From: Paraconiothyrium sp. Pb-2020
Lineage: Eukaryota; Ascomycota; Dothideomycetes; Pleosporales; Didymosphaeriaceae
Assembly: GCA_022419385.1 (NCBI GenBank)
Contig: JAJUBI010000003.1
Span: 3,782,001-3,846,000, forward strand
Direction of reading: 5' to 3'
DNA length: 64,000 nucleotides
Program-made: the position numbers and the translations under genes
In this document: one piece after another, positions 34,926 to 46,556 of the stretch
How positions within the stretch are numbered: position 1 is the stretch's first letter
How the letters are laid out: every line of letters starts with the position of its first letter
Notes under the pieces: model-generated
What the model was told of the DNA's origin: nothing
What the model saw: the letters and a program-made list of their open reading frames with translations, nothing else
Database searches by the model: none

Positions 34926-37050
34926 GTGAGATCAAACGCGTCTTGCGGCGCGTATCGGCTGACGATATCTACAGAGTGCAGATTGTGGGGACGAGGGTTT
35001 TGTCGCGATGAATGCGGCACAAAGAATAACCGAGGGCAAAGAGTAGAACAGCTGGGCAGGTAAGCAGTCAGCAGCAGTATGTACGAATTCGGCACTGGCA
35101 ACATTGACAGTCGTGTCGGAACCATCGCGGTGGGACTCGTCAATCTCCCTTTCTTGTATGACCACTATGTGGTTCATCCATCAAGTCTTATTCTTAGCAA
35201 ACGCAGGCTAGTATCTAACATTTGCAAACTAGTAGGTTTTGGTTTACATAGCGTTCCTTCTGCTAAGCGCGCTGCTAACGAACCAAAGTGATGTACTTAC
35301 AACCTCAGTTGCGCCACTATCGGAAGTCTCCCAGCTCTTGCAGGATCTGTATCACTTTTGATTATGTCGATCGCCTTATCCGTATGCATCCACGATTACT
35401 TTAGGTTAGCTCTTCCGCTGTCTGACCTGAACGCTCAGCTCTTCTCAACTCAATCATAATTCTAGGAAAGTCCAGATGGACACATTGCGCCACAGATGCA
35501 ATTCCCTACGCTCCATCAGCGTTGATGCCAAAGTCAGATCACTGTGACATGTTTCCCGCAAATATCTCTGTTGAACTATTTGTCTCTAGAGTGTCAGACA
35601 AAGTTCGCGAGGAACTCGTATCAACCAGATCGCCGATTACCACTCCGCCTTGGAATCTGCACCTCGCTTACCCAGGAAGTGGTACGATTGCTCACCGTTC
35701 AACGGGATCTTCTTCTGCAAGCTTTGGAACAATCAACTTGATATCCACGCTCGATATGTCCGTTTGTGGTACGTAGCAGACAAACTTGTCGCCCACGCGG
35801 CACTGCCACGTGCATAGCACCAATTTTCGGCTCTGAATCAGCAACCCCGTCATCTTCTGCCATAATGTACAATAATGCGACATGGAATCCCTCGAGCCCC
35901 GCCGGAGCTGTCCTCCCGTCACTTAACGATTGGCTTGTTCAGCCGGTTGGACTGGGTTATGGTGGCATTCCGGGATCCTGAAGTCGCAACCACTTCGCTT
36001 ATGGGTATCTTCGTTGGTTCCTGAGGACCCACACTCCGAGTCACGCCCCCATGGCCCAACCGCGCGGTTCTCGAAGGCGTCGTAGAAGGCTCGGTTGGTG
36101 TTTCCGAGCGGTAGTCGTTATTACCGCTAGCCGTAGGATTGAGAGTTGCCCTGAAAGAGGGGATTGCCCGGCTGACGAGTCATGTGTTGAGGCTAGGCGT
36201 GGGGGTTTGTGGGCCAAGTGTTTAAAACTTGCCTTGCAATGCAGTCGGCAGTTTGGACGTCACAGAAAACAATTCGCGCAATTGTACTAGGTATCAGTGG
36301 ACCTGCAGTCGGAGAAAGGTGAGCTCGCTATGCGGCTTGCTATTGGCTACTTATTGCTGCACCACCCATTAAAGGCGTCACGCTATGCGAACATCAGTTC
36401 TCGCAGAGCACATCATTGGTTATGTAGGCCCATAGAACTCGTTTCAATTGCCGACTAGCAGGACCAACAGCCTCCGCATAGAACAATCGAAGCTCGCTAA
36501 TGATGGCGGAAAGGTACTCGTTTCGGGGAGTAGCTCACCCAATAATCTTCGATTGGATATCGGTTAATTCCACAACTTTTGCGGCCACCCACCCAAGGAG
36601 AACCATGAGGAAACGAGAGTCAGTTAAGCCACCAATTCCAATACGTAACGAGAATTATGATCACTAGATCTCCACCTTTCCGCGTTTCCTTGTACGGACA
36701 GGTGGCAGCAAAATCATGGAAACGATAAGAAGTCACGATTGGACTTACTCGCCTTTAGAGAGTTCCGCCTTTGGAGAGCTCTCGCCGCCCATCTGGCTGT
36801 ACAGAGATCAGGAGAGTAGCTTTTCTACCAGGTCCGTGGACCAAACGACTGGATCTCATGTTCCACGCCCCCCAAACACGCCACACTTTCTTGTACAGCA
36901 TGAGATGCGCAATAACCAGCCATCTATAGTACACAGATTCGCTGCAATGCTATTAATTCCATGGAAAGGTGGCACAGGAACTTTTGAAAGGCACAATACC
37001 TACAGAACGCGGAGTCCAGGGCGCAATGATCGTAGCAGTCGGCAAACATC
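34926..37050. other. Gene-poor region, relic sequence
   Basis: No intact gene. On the plus strand, about 35635-35810 reads a protein-like run (ADYHSALESAPRLPRKWYDC, then DIHARYVRLWYVADKLVAH) ending in TAG; it recalls the end of BTB-domain proteins but is too short to claim. The 117-codon frame at 36716-37069 has no recognisable content. Confidence 0.35.
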
Positions 37051-37427
37051 CTACAGGAGCCCCGTATAGGATCGTGCGAAAGGTGCCAGCTCCTTGGGCA
37101 TGCTCCTTTGTGGCGTAGTGCTTTTGTGCTCGTTAATTAGGTAGCGGTGCGGCACGTCATTCGGGCCGTATCCCTGGTCTGGTGGTTTAGAAAGAAAGTC
37201 CACGTCTGCTTGGAGGTTGATATATTCATAGAACTGCTGCAATTGCTCGCTTGTTGACGGGCCAGTCCGATACTTGTTGAGGAACTTTACACCAGCAACT
37301 GCGCGAGGATTATCGGCAGTGTTAGAGACACATGGGAAAAGCTGGTCAATCTTCTAGGCGTAACTCTGGTTTAAAACTCGACCATGTCAAGTAATTCCTG
37401 CTGCTTGGCATTAGGATGATCTGCCAT
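37051..37427 (-). pseudogene. Small gene, frame broken or with a 29-nt intron
   Basis: From the ATG at 37427 the frame reads MADHPNAKQQELLDM and then VEF-stop. Protein-like reading resumes as KIDQLFPCVSNTADNPRAVA and runs without stop to 37051, through LNKYRTGPSTSEQLQQFYEY, DVDFLSKPPDQGYGPND and a final RSYTGLL. The two parts join in phase if GTCGAGTTTT...CGCCTAG (29 nt) is excised, but that is shorter than known fungal introns and its donor is poor. Two one-base indels explain it equally well. A proper promoter lies upstream. No known family; DVDFLSKPPD recalls DVEYFVKPPD in the orphan gene at 31.7 kb, a weak likeness. Confidence 0.5.
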
Positions 37428-37585
37428 ACTTCTGGCGCAGGCTGGCGGGGTAGGGGCGCAGCGCAACAGGCAAAGCAGCTGAAGGCAGGAAGCGGGCGCT
37501 GTTCGAGAGGTAGAAGGCGAGAGGCTACTGAGGTGTGCGAGCTGGCAGAGGTAGAGGGAGACAGTGGGCCGTGAAAGAGGGCGAG

Positions 37586-37591
37586 TATATA
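37586..37591 (-). promoter_or_regulatory. TATA box candidate
   Basis: TATATA on the minus strand is followed by about 150 nt of C/T-rich leader and then the ATG at 37427. This intact-looking promoter belongs to the frame-broken small gene. The remainder of 37428-37793 shows no other feature. Confidence 0.45.
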
Positions 37592-37793
37592 CCCATGGGA
37601 CCGCAAGTGTAACAGTGTCGGTGTCAAGGCCATCATTGTGCATGGTAGGAAGAGAGTGGCTTCACAATCTCACTGCAGATTGGAACTGTAACACCATGGT
37701 TGCTCCAAATAATATTTATACTTCCCGATTGAAATATACACAACGAATGAGAGCAAACAAGCGACTCCATCCTACAACTCAACGGTAGGTCAC

Positions 37794-39476
37794 CTACCTG
37801 TACAGCTCTATCGCGTCCAAGATAACGTTCGGCTCGAGGTACGTGTCTCCAGAGCTTCCACTCGCTATACTGATCGTGATAGTATTGCTGCCACTGACCA
37901 GGTTGCCAGAGGGAATAGCAAAGTCGTATACTTCGCCAAATCCGCGATAAGCACCTCTCGTGACGCCACGGGAGTCGATCTTGGTAGGTGCCGCTGGCGT
38001 TGCGGGACTGTAGCTGTTGATGACGGCGCTCGGCCTACCACCCGCGAAAGACAGGGTCGTGGCGACACGAAGGGTAGCAGCACCGGACGCTTGCGCAGAT
38101 GTAAGAGTAAACTTGATAGTAAGCGGCGTGTTCACGTCCTTGAAAAGCGCCATGGGCACGTCGGTGAGTGAGCTTGAGCCAACAGTGTAGGTGAGAGGAC
38201 CCCAAGACGACATGCGCGAATCAGACGGATGCATGCGAAGGAACTTGTCTGCGTTCCTGAAGCCCGTTGGCTGACCATCGTATTCGCCGATCTTGAAGAG
38301 TGAGGTGTGCGAGGGGAGCGAGCCGCTGATATTTGCCGTAGTGGCCTTGCCCGCACTGACGGTCACAGAGCTGGAAGTGAGCTTGTACTCGCCCTGGTAG
38401 AACACTTGAGTGTAGGTTCCGGGCTTCATAGGAGGCGAAGTGAACTTGCCAGAGGAATCCGCGTACACCCAGTACTGATCATTGGCGTTGTACCAGTGAA
38501 GAACCTTCTGAAGTCCGCTTGTACCACCAGTAGCAGTTCCGGTAACTGTGCCTCGACCGCTAGGCGCGACGTATCCGGAGATTCCCAAGTCCGCGAAGAA
38601 GGTGGTGTCCATGGTCTTTCCGGATGGAATACCAGAACGAGAAAATTGTAGACCATATGGACCGTGCAAACCCATGCGGTAGTTTTCAGTCTGAACATGG
38701 CCGGAGTTCATATAGAAGTAAAGGTTGGTGGAGTCTCCAGCATTGTTCGAATCGATATCGCGGAAGAAGGGGCCGCCAGAGCTTCGCTCGTACGAGTAAG
38801 AATTCAGCAGCATGCACGCGTGAACTGCGTCGTCGTCACGGTAGACACAGTGTGTGTAATCGTCAATGAAGCGCTCGCTAGAGTAGAACTTGGAGCGAGT
38901 CTGCCCGCTGACCATATAGACATCGCTGCCTTCGACGGTGGCAGAGGATCCGGCGGTGGTGGAGACAGATCCGAAGGGGTATTCGAGCGGAAGCTTCGAA
39001 GGCTGCAGGCGCGCGATAAAGCGTAGCTCTCCTACACTCGGCTCGGAAGCGGTGTTGGTTGCCATCCATATTGTTGAATCCCCTGACCTAATGACAATGT
39101 AGTGTGTAAGAGTCGAGGTCGTGCAAGTGATCTTCGCATATTGGCCTGAGTTCTATCAGCGACTGCTCACAGATCCACGATGGAGCTAAGACGTTTTGGC
39201 ATCAAGTCGAAGGAACTTACTGTTGACGATGGTGCTGGAGACCGTTGCGGTGCCAAGACCAGACGAGATGTGTGTACCCGTGCTTTGGTACTGGAACTCC
39301 TCACCCCGGTACAAGATCGAGGTAATGTCGCAAGAGTTCTTGTTGACCGTTACCTTGAAAGCATTGTCTGAACCCGCATCTACAACGATGTCGTTGCCAG
39401 AGGTCGTGATACCGAAAGCAGCTAGTGCAGAGGAGGAGAAGGCGAAGGTCGCCAGCAGCGCGCTTTGGAGAAACAT
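37794..39476 (-). CDS. rglA: Rhamnogalacturonan endolyase, PL4
   Basis: Exons 39476..39221 and 39145..37794 (75-bp intron, GTAAGT...CTCAG) give 535 aa. The signal peptide is MFLQSALLATFAFSSSALAAF. An N-terminal catalytic super-sandwich domain follows (GITTSGNDIVVDAGSDNAFKVT, ITSILYRGEEFQYQ, TCTTSTLTHYIVIRSGDSTIWMAT, LHGPYGLQFSRSG). Next is an FnIII-like domain (GTVTGTATGG, YWVYADSSGKFTSPPMKPGTYTQVFYQGEYKL) and a C-terminal carbohydrate-binding jelly roll (IDSRGVTRGAYRGFGEVYDFAIPSG, EPNVILDAIELYR). The three-domain order is that of fungal PL4 lyases, which cleave the rhamnose-galacturonic acid backbone of pectin by beta-elimination outside the cell. Regulation by pectin sugars is likely by analogy, but no site was identified. 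Length is normal. Confidence 0.95.
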
Positions 39477-40396
39477 GATGGACAAGTCGCCAGCGCTTGG
39501 AACCTGTGAAGATCCCTAAACCACGATACCATGATGGTATAATATAGTCTTTCTGTCAGTCGCATATATGGTAAGGGTCATTGTAGCTCGGCGCCAATTC
39601 TACCGTTTCCCCTTCATTTCCGCGCTGGCCACCTTTATCCGAACCACACAAAGGTCGCAAGCATCACGTATGTCTATACTCTGTATGGAGGTTCAACCTG
39701 TAAAGTCAGTCCGCGCAAACATTGCGCCGAAAATTTACAAGGGAGCTGTGCAGCTGTAGCTTGAATTCCCCGGTTTTGCTGTACCTGTATATGTTTTGTA
39801 ATATGGGCCGCCGGAACCGAGCACGTTGTTCCGTAGCAAATGCCGAACGATAAATCCGGGGTGCAGTTGTCAAGCCATGGTAGTGGCGGAACATTATGCC
39901 ACTCGAAGCAAGGTAGCACTATATTGCGCTTGGCGTAGGCACTAGGCTTGTCATGTTGCTTCAGATGATGGCGCCCCTGCCAGGTACGATGTACCAATTT
40001 CTCGCTTAGCGCGCATAGTATTAAGGTGTTACAGACAGTATGAAAAGCAGGGAGCGAAGCAAACGTCCGCCGATAAGGGCTTAAGAAGGCCTGATGACAA
40101 GTCCGAGTCAAGACAAAACAGCAAGAAGCTCGTCATGCTGATTTACCAGGTCGAGCATGATTCCTTTCATAGAGACATCCCCGTGAATTCCGATTTTCAA
40201 CATTCCTCAAAGTTGCTACCAGGATCGGTGAGCGCCATCCGTAGAGCACACGCGTGCTGGCTCCTTCGGGTCAATTGAAAGCGAGAAGATCGTCGGATTT
40301 AGAACGTTCTGAAGACGTATTACGGCCTAGAGGTGGACAATGCGGGGAATCGGAGAAGATGGGGTACATTCGTCGTAAGGCCGGTTGATGTTCGCA
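39477..40396. other. Intergenic region
   Basis: Promoter of the PL4 lyase and 3' side of the aldolase-type gene, both minus strand. No coding signal. Confidence 0.5.
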
Positions 40397-41481
40397 TTAA
40401 TCGTCCTCGCCTCCGGGACATTCGTTTCTATACAGCGGATGGACCTCGACTTCTCGGCACCAGAGAGCCCATGGGCGATGAACGGTACCTTGATTAGACT
40501 CCCATGCATCATGTGCTTCTCTGTCGCTCAGATATTTCAGGTCACCCTCAGCCTTCACCTTCGCAGACTTTATCTTTCCTCCTTCGACATCGATTTTGCC
40601 CTCAACGATATGGCCGAAATGCGCGTTACGGATTGTAAGTGCAGTCGTCTGTGCTTGAGCAGCTTCTTTCGTGTAGATGGCTTGGTAAACGACTTCCTCA
40701 ATCCCATGTGCAAGTGTAGTGAAGCCATGACCTTGCATCAAGACCGCAGCATAGTTAGGTTCTTTGTCAAGCTCCTGTGAACCCCCGATCTGGGCTGGGA
40801 GGGCTGATCGAACTTTTGAGTAGATGAAACCTGCGGAAGTCGCTGGTTTGAAGGCAGCTGAGAGTGATGCACCGAGTTGAGAGTCTCGAACGAGAAGATC
40901 ATGTTTTGCACCGCTCGGGTAGTGGGAGGAGATATCCCATACAGGAACATTCGAACCTGCCCACATATATTAGGCACGAACATAATGACAAAGAGATATG
41001 ATTGAGATCTCGCTTACCTAGAAAACCAGCCATGTGCGTTGATGCCTTCAGTGGAACACCGCTGATACAGTATGGCAGCACCTCAGAGCAGTGACTGTGT
41101 ACGACGGCGTTTACGCTTGGCTATAAGATTGGCGTTCCATGAGCGAGCCCTTACTATCGGTTTTGCACAAGGCAGACTCACGAATCGCTTGTATATTTCA
41201 CTGTGAATATGTCGCTCAAGATAGCCCTTCTTCGCGTTTTTCTCTACCGCAGTAGCATCATCAACTTTGTACTCGACTAGGTCATCCGGTGTGGACACCA
41301 GAGCCGGAGGCATGTTGCAAGGCATCCAGAATGTTGCGGGGTTGTCAGGCGACCGCACAGATATGTGCCCGTAGGCGTCGAGGACCGAATGATAGTGGAG
41401 AATATGGGAGGCGGTTACCAGACCCTTGAACAGATCTTCAAGGCCAACCTTTTCGCGTTTTGGGAAGTAGCCAGCTGACAT
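40397..41481 (-). CDS. Class II aldolase/adducin-domain protein
   Basis: Exons 41481..41182, 41120..41018 and 40956..40397 give 320 aa; donors are GTGAGT and GTAAGC. The start region LEDLFKGLVTASHILHYHSVLDAYGHISVRSPDNP is the conserved class II aldolase N-terminus. Splicing of exon 2 creates NAVVHSHCSEVLPYCISG; His108 and His110 are the expected metal ligands, and a third is likely in AAVLMQGHGFTTLAHGIEEVVYQAIYTKEAA. The family cleaves or epimerises sugar phosphates (fuculose- or ribulose-phosphate) or binds actin in adducins. Fungal members like this are of unknown substrate. The C-terminal ~60 residues (after IRNAHFGHIVEG) are family-specific. Confidence 0.9.
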
Positions 41482-42918
41482 TGTGAGGGGTTGTGATATG
41501 CTTTGTTAGAGACATGGTGAAGTTGGATGACCCCGCTGTGGTTGTGGTTGCGCAGTCGCGGCTGCTCGATGACGTTTCAGGGTCCAGTCCGTTCGCTTGA
41601 TAGCCGCGGAGATGGTTCGGACTTGTAAAGCCGGTGTAAGTTCATAACCTCTCGCGTACTGTTGACTTCGAACTTTATTGCAATACTGTTGAGCAATCAA
41701 GTGATTGACCCCAACGTACACGAAACTCTGCGATATCCGCTGTGCTCAATTTGCCGATGCTCATCAAATTTCAAAGGCAAAGCATTGGGTAGATTTCATT
41801 TCAGATCTATCAATGCAAGCTTTCTCCGTCCACCGACATGCAGCTATTATCACAAGAGGTCCTACGATGACTACCAAGACTAATCCCCACATATGCTCGA
41901 CATTCCTCTTTCCCTTCCTGGCCAGCTTCAAAGCCTCTAGCGCAGACCCTATCCGTGCACCCGTACCCTGCATGAACACCGTAACCCGCACGTGGAAGCT
42001 GCAGGAGAAACGCATCGATCGACACACCGAGCCCATTACTCACATCATTTTGAAACCGCTCGAACGCGTTACTCGCAGTCAGATTGCCATGTCATTTTGC
42101 AATCTGCATGTCGGAACCGTGGAGCATGCGGAGGGCTAGGTTGAACAGATGTCCACCGATTCTTCCGACTAGCTCGAGGAGCCCGAGGAGCCTTGATGTG
42201 GCGCAAGTCAATACATGTTCGGGCCTAATGATGTTAGTGAAGGCTGCGGCGGTGATGACGCTATAGACATCTCATAGTAGGATTCACGCGCGAGGCCCTG
42301 TCACAAGGCGGCATTCTTATCGCCTTGAGGGATCGACACAAACACGGCACATATACAGGATCGTCAGCACCAGTGACGCAGTCGTCCGTCCGGTTGGGCA
42401 AGCATCGGCGCGAACGGCTCAGTCACGATATCGAACAGGCTATCTCGATGGATGGCTCAGTGGGCAAGCGGGATGTAGAATATGTCGAATCATTATCTGA
42501 AAATGCTGGTACAAAGTAGATGGAGTGAAAAGGCCGGCACAATCAACCGGCCGTGGGATAGACGCCGTGAAATCCTCAACCCCAGATATCTTGCAAAACA
42601 CCGCTGGAAGTTCCGATGAAAAGTAGTAGAAAATGTGCCGAGGTCCGCCCCGTAGTACACCACCGATGCCCTTCCTTCCCTCGGTCTATAGCCGGGCCCC
42701 TCCATGCTGTGCTCGGTTGGGTACGCAAAATAGAAGGTAGAAAGGCCAATGCTGGCCTCTTGATCGACGGACTGATAGTCGCTCTCAAAGGATATCATGC
42801 TTGGTGGGAATATGAAAGGCAGGTTGTTGTAATGTGCTGCGAATGGCAGTGGTATTGGAAGGGACAATTGAACCGCCACGATGACGACGTGTCAAGCGAT
42901 TTAGGGGATCGAACGAGC
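41482..42918. other. Intergenic region with a decayed gene
   Basis: Apart from the relic described at 41770-42270 there is no supported gene between the aldolase-type gene and the small membrane protein. Its 42300-42900 part has only short unrelated frames. Confidence 0.45.
41770..42270 (-). pseudogene. Decayed gene for a protein with C-terminal membrane helix
   Basis: Minus-strand translation is protein-like but interrupted. From ~42265 it reads FTNIIRPEHVLTCATSRLLG and LLELVGRIGGHLFNLALRML to GSDMQIAK, then TGA (42094..42092) where a Trp would fit, then in the same frame HGNLTASNAFERFQNDVSNG and LGVSIDAFLLQLPRAG. Near 41990 the sensible frame shifts to VTVFMQGTGARIGSALEALK, then NVEHM and a helix WGLVLVVIVGPLVIIAACRW. 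A TGG-to-TGA change plus a frameshift is typical of decay, and G-to-A is the repeat-induced point mutation type. The family is not recognised. An intron near the frame change cannot be excluded, but the stop remains. Confidence 0.45.
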
Positions 42919-43451
42919 TTATGCCTCCACCTTCTTCTCGTTGAGGGCCTTGGGTCGGAAAACGGCGTCCTGTCCTGACATGCGTCGCGCAAGGGCGCGG
43001 TCCAATTTCGCGCCGAGAGCGAGCTTGCTCATGTTGTCTGTCTTCTCATTGTTGAGCATATAGCGTTGCTGCACAAGGCGCTTGTCCTCGAGACGCTCAA
43101 AGCCTTCGTTCCATGACTTGATCTCTTGCGCTTTTGGGTCGCCGGCGGTCGATGAGGCTGTCGAAAGGTGTGAGGGCGCGACCGAGGGAGTGAGGGTGGG
43201 TGCGGTGCTGTAGGTCGACATGCGTGTTGAGGCGCGGTTGCCAGTAGACTGTGGTTTCTTTGCGTCAGAGGGTTGCGACATGGAGGGCAATGTTGACAAG
43301 TAGAATAGGATCGAGGGAGCAGCAGTGTTTATTGCCAAATAGATGCTACCCGAGAATAGGGGACCGGTCTGAAACGGCGAGAAGACGTAAGAATAGTGGG
43401 ACTACTTACGCTGGCCAGGATGGGCCGGGAGGACTCGAGAGATTGGGTCAT
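42919..43451 (-). CDS. Small membrane-anchored protein of unknown function
   Basis: Exons 43451..43410 and 43368..42919 give 163 aa. The 41-bp intron has a good donor (GTAAGT) and acceptor (TTTCAG). The start reads MTQSLESSRPILASTGPLFS followed by a hydrophobic stretch GSIYLAINTAAPSILFYLST (~residues 20-40), probably one membrane segment. A Ser/Thr/Pro-rich linker (~45-95) and a charged helical C-terminus follow (EIKSWNEGFERLEDKRLVQQ, MSKLALGAKLDRALARRMSG). Codon phase is kept across the splice, and the joined N-terminus looks more native than any unspliced start. I do not recognise the family. If the intron were not real, an ATG at 43281 would give a 120-aa soluble protein. Confidence 0.68.
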
Positions 43452-46400
43452 GGTGACTGTGTGGTGACAGGGTGCGTGGGTGTGTTTCGGCGGAGTGAAG
43501 GCAAGCGGGCCGGTCTTATTGCGCCCACGAAAATGGTCTGCGCTTGGTCGCGTGGAAAGGGATGAAGGACGAGTCGTGGCAGCAGGAGGCGGGAGAAAAG
43601 TCGGTGCTCTGGCTAAGGTTTCACGCCCGTCCAAGGGAGCGGATCGGCAAGGGGGGTGACGAAGAAGGTGTGAGCAGCGAGCAGCAGCGGTACAAGTGCG
43701 AGGCAGGGGCGCTAGCGGCGCTGCTGCAGAAGCTCGATGCAGGCGTTGGGCGTGAGACGTGTTCTGGCCAGCGTGCGTACTGTGGGTTTGGGAGAGTCAA
43801 CGTCGACTTTCTAGTGCTTCTTCGCGGCGGGAGCAGCGGCTCTTTGGCCGTGTTCAGACGCACTCTGAAACGAGCCCTGAGCGCACGGCTCCCCTGTTTG
43901 GCAGCACTGCGTCGCCCGCGTGCGGTCTTTGTCTCCGGACAGCCACAGCGCCTCTGAGGGGACGGCGATGCTGGCCATTCAGCACATGCACGCGCGCCCC
44001 ACGCCATTGCCACGTTGTGCGGACATGTCCCCGCAGCCTCTCCGCACCGCCCGTCTTGTTGCCGCCGTCTTGCCACGGCCATGGTACAAGTGTGCAATGA
44101 CATCGTCTGTCTCAATCCGCTGCGCTATGCCTTTGTGTCCCTCACCGGACCTGGAGATGATGCAGATTCCTTTTCATGCGCATGCAGCTAAGGTTTGGCA
44201 TACCGTGGCACGGCTGATGACCTGCAGAAGCCAGCCGTCTGAGAGACCTCTGCTTGAATCACACATGGCGGGCACATGGCGGGCACATGGCTCTCTTGAG
44301 ACATGGTCGTTTGCAGCGTGCGAAACCTTCTCCAACGCATGCGGCCTCGCAAGTCTGATACACATGTATTGCCAGCCGAACCATCCGACCATCTCCGCAA
44401 GAGCACCAACCGGAGGAGCCTGCAATGCTTGCTCCATGCACCCGTCGGTCTCTGCAAGCCTTGTTTGCCCTGTGTAGGACGACACTTCGGAACAGCAATG
44501 ACATTCGCATGCATCTCCGGCTTACCTACAGGGCTGGGCAGGGCCGTGCATGCCACGTTGCTGACACGTGGGTGTGAAAGAACTTGCATACCCGCAGTGC
44601 CGATCCCACCACACCTTTTCCCCCAGCACTTGGTCCGGTCTTGGATGTTTGCTCGGGAAACGACCGCCCTGACCTCTGATTCGCAAGGTGTTGGAAGCTT
44701 ACCACCTGCATGTCGCTCGTTTGTCGATCATCTCGCAGGCCACGTGGACGAGGGTTCAACGCCCGGACGTGCAGCCGTTGTTGCAACCCAACACATGTCC
44801 GGGATTCGCCTCACTCCACTTACTACAGATTACCGACTCTGTATACGCGAGGGGTGCCTGGTCCGGAATTACCCCAGCTACTGCGGGCTAGTCTGGATAT
44901 GGCGCTGCTTTACCGTGTCCAAGATCTCACTGCGTCAAAAGTCAGCAGTTGAGCTGTGTTCATATGTATTAACCATTCAATCCCTTTGTCTGAGGGTATT
45001 CTGTTTCCGCTTCCTCGGTTGTTGGAGGCGGAGGCGTTCATCATGGCTGTCCCAACAACTTCATGCCGGGCCCTTGATCCACCGGCTTCTACGCCTGCTC
45101 GTATGATGTATTCGAGAACAACATGCCACTTCGCTAGAAACCGGCACTTCCGACACCGTCATCAAATCAGCCTTACATCTTACAGCCGATCGGGTGAAGA
45201 CGAAAGCCAGCTACAAGCACGAGTAATCAAGCTCATGATATCTGTTTGTACTTCCCAGGTCAGCCCAGGCTACGATGAATCTTTGATTGCTTGGCTTGGC
45301 CCGGTGCGGTCGATTTCGCATCTGCGTGGGCGCATGGGTCCAGCTTCGGCCCAGTTGCGGCCATCGTCCCGGAGGCTCCACCCTTGGCGGAAGAGTCTTC
45401 AACCACCTGAATCGGACCATCAACAACGTGTGAATCTGTCCCTGGGAAGCAATTGCTTGCATAGGTTTCCTTGTGGTGATGTTTGGTGTATATAGTCTTT
45501 TCCTTTTCTGTTGAATAACACATACGACCATAGGACACTGAAAACTAGGCTTCCCGTCCGCTCAGCCATATATAAGCAGTGTACCGGCGGATTAGTAGTT
45601 GCGTGGGTGACCAGCAGCGAATACCCGCTGTTGTATGTTTTTGCTTCTTTATGTCCTGTGAGCTGTTGTCGAGGTGTGGGTCGGCCCTTGTTGATGAAGC
45701 TGAGCTGGGCGCGACAGTGCGCAACCACGCGAAGTACGCAACTCCAATTTGAGAACAAGATCGAGGAGAAGTATCTCACCCATATTCTGGCTCTTGCATT
45801 TCGATTTTCAATTTCCACATGTTTTTTGCTTTCGGGAGTTCATGCGGTGATTCTAATGACCTGGGGTGAACGCCTCAAATCAATACTGGCCGTTGGCAAG
45901 AACTCCCACGCTTTAGTCATTATAGCCTCATAGCAAACAAATAAGTACTACTGATCGGAACTAGTGCTTTTCTCTATTCGCTCGCTATACATGTTAGTAC
46001 GTTAGTCTTTATGCCGTCATAACGGTCTATCCGCACCGATCGAAGACATTCATTTAGCCTGCTAGTAACAGGCTGTGCACAAGCTTCATGCAATGACCCT
46101 GAGCCGATGATATGTTTTCTGACCACGTCAACAGGTTATAACAGTTCAGAGACCACATTTCGAGAAGGCAGACTGATGAGCACAGTGGAGAGCTGCGTAG
46201 CGAGCTCGCCTCATTGACGAGAAGTGAATCATTCGCCTCGCGGAATCGGAAGACGTCCTTCTTCATCCCAAATGAACTTTCTCGTGTCAAACTATATCCT
46301 TCTCTCCTAGGTCTCCATGCCTGTTAGAAGTCGAAAAAAATAGTGCAATAGAATCTTCGGCGACGTACGCCTCGTATATAGTTTAAGCGACCACACACCG

Positions 46401-46556
46401 CGGAGCACTTTACGAGTGGGTTTGTTTCAAGAATTGAAGGGTAAAGAGAGAAGGCGAATATATATGATACAAAGTCTAAGACTCTATCTACAACGCCGTG
46501 TTATGCTCACCTACCCAGTATTATGTACAATACAAAATTTACAATACACTCGTACA
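43452..46556. other. Large intergenic region
   Basis: About 3.1 kb between the small membrane-protein gene and the 3' end of the IleRS gene, both minus. It includes a Cys/Arg-rich 267-codon plus frame (44303-45106) without any domain, which I reject. The part near 46430-46556 is AT-rich. No tRNA, repeat or conserved frame was seen. Confidence 0.5.

Noticed and set aside
44303..45106. 267-codon plus-strand open frame
   Set aside because: The longest unassigned frame in the 43-46 kb gap, but Cys/Arg/Ser-rich, without homology or splice support.
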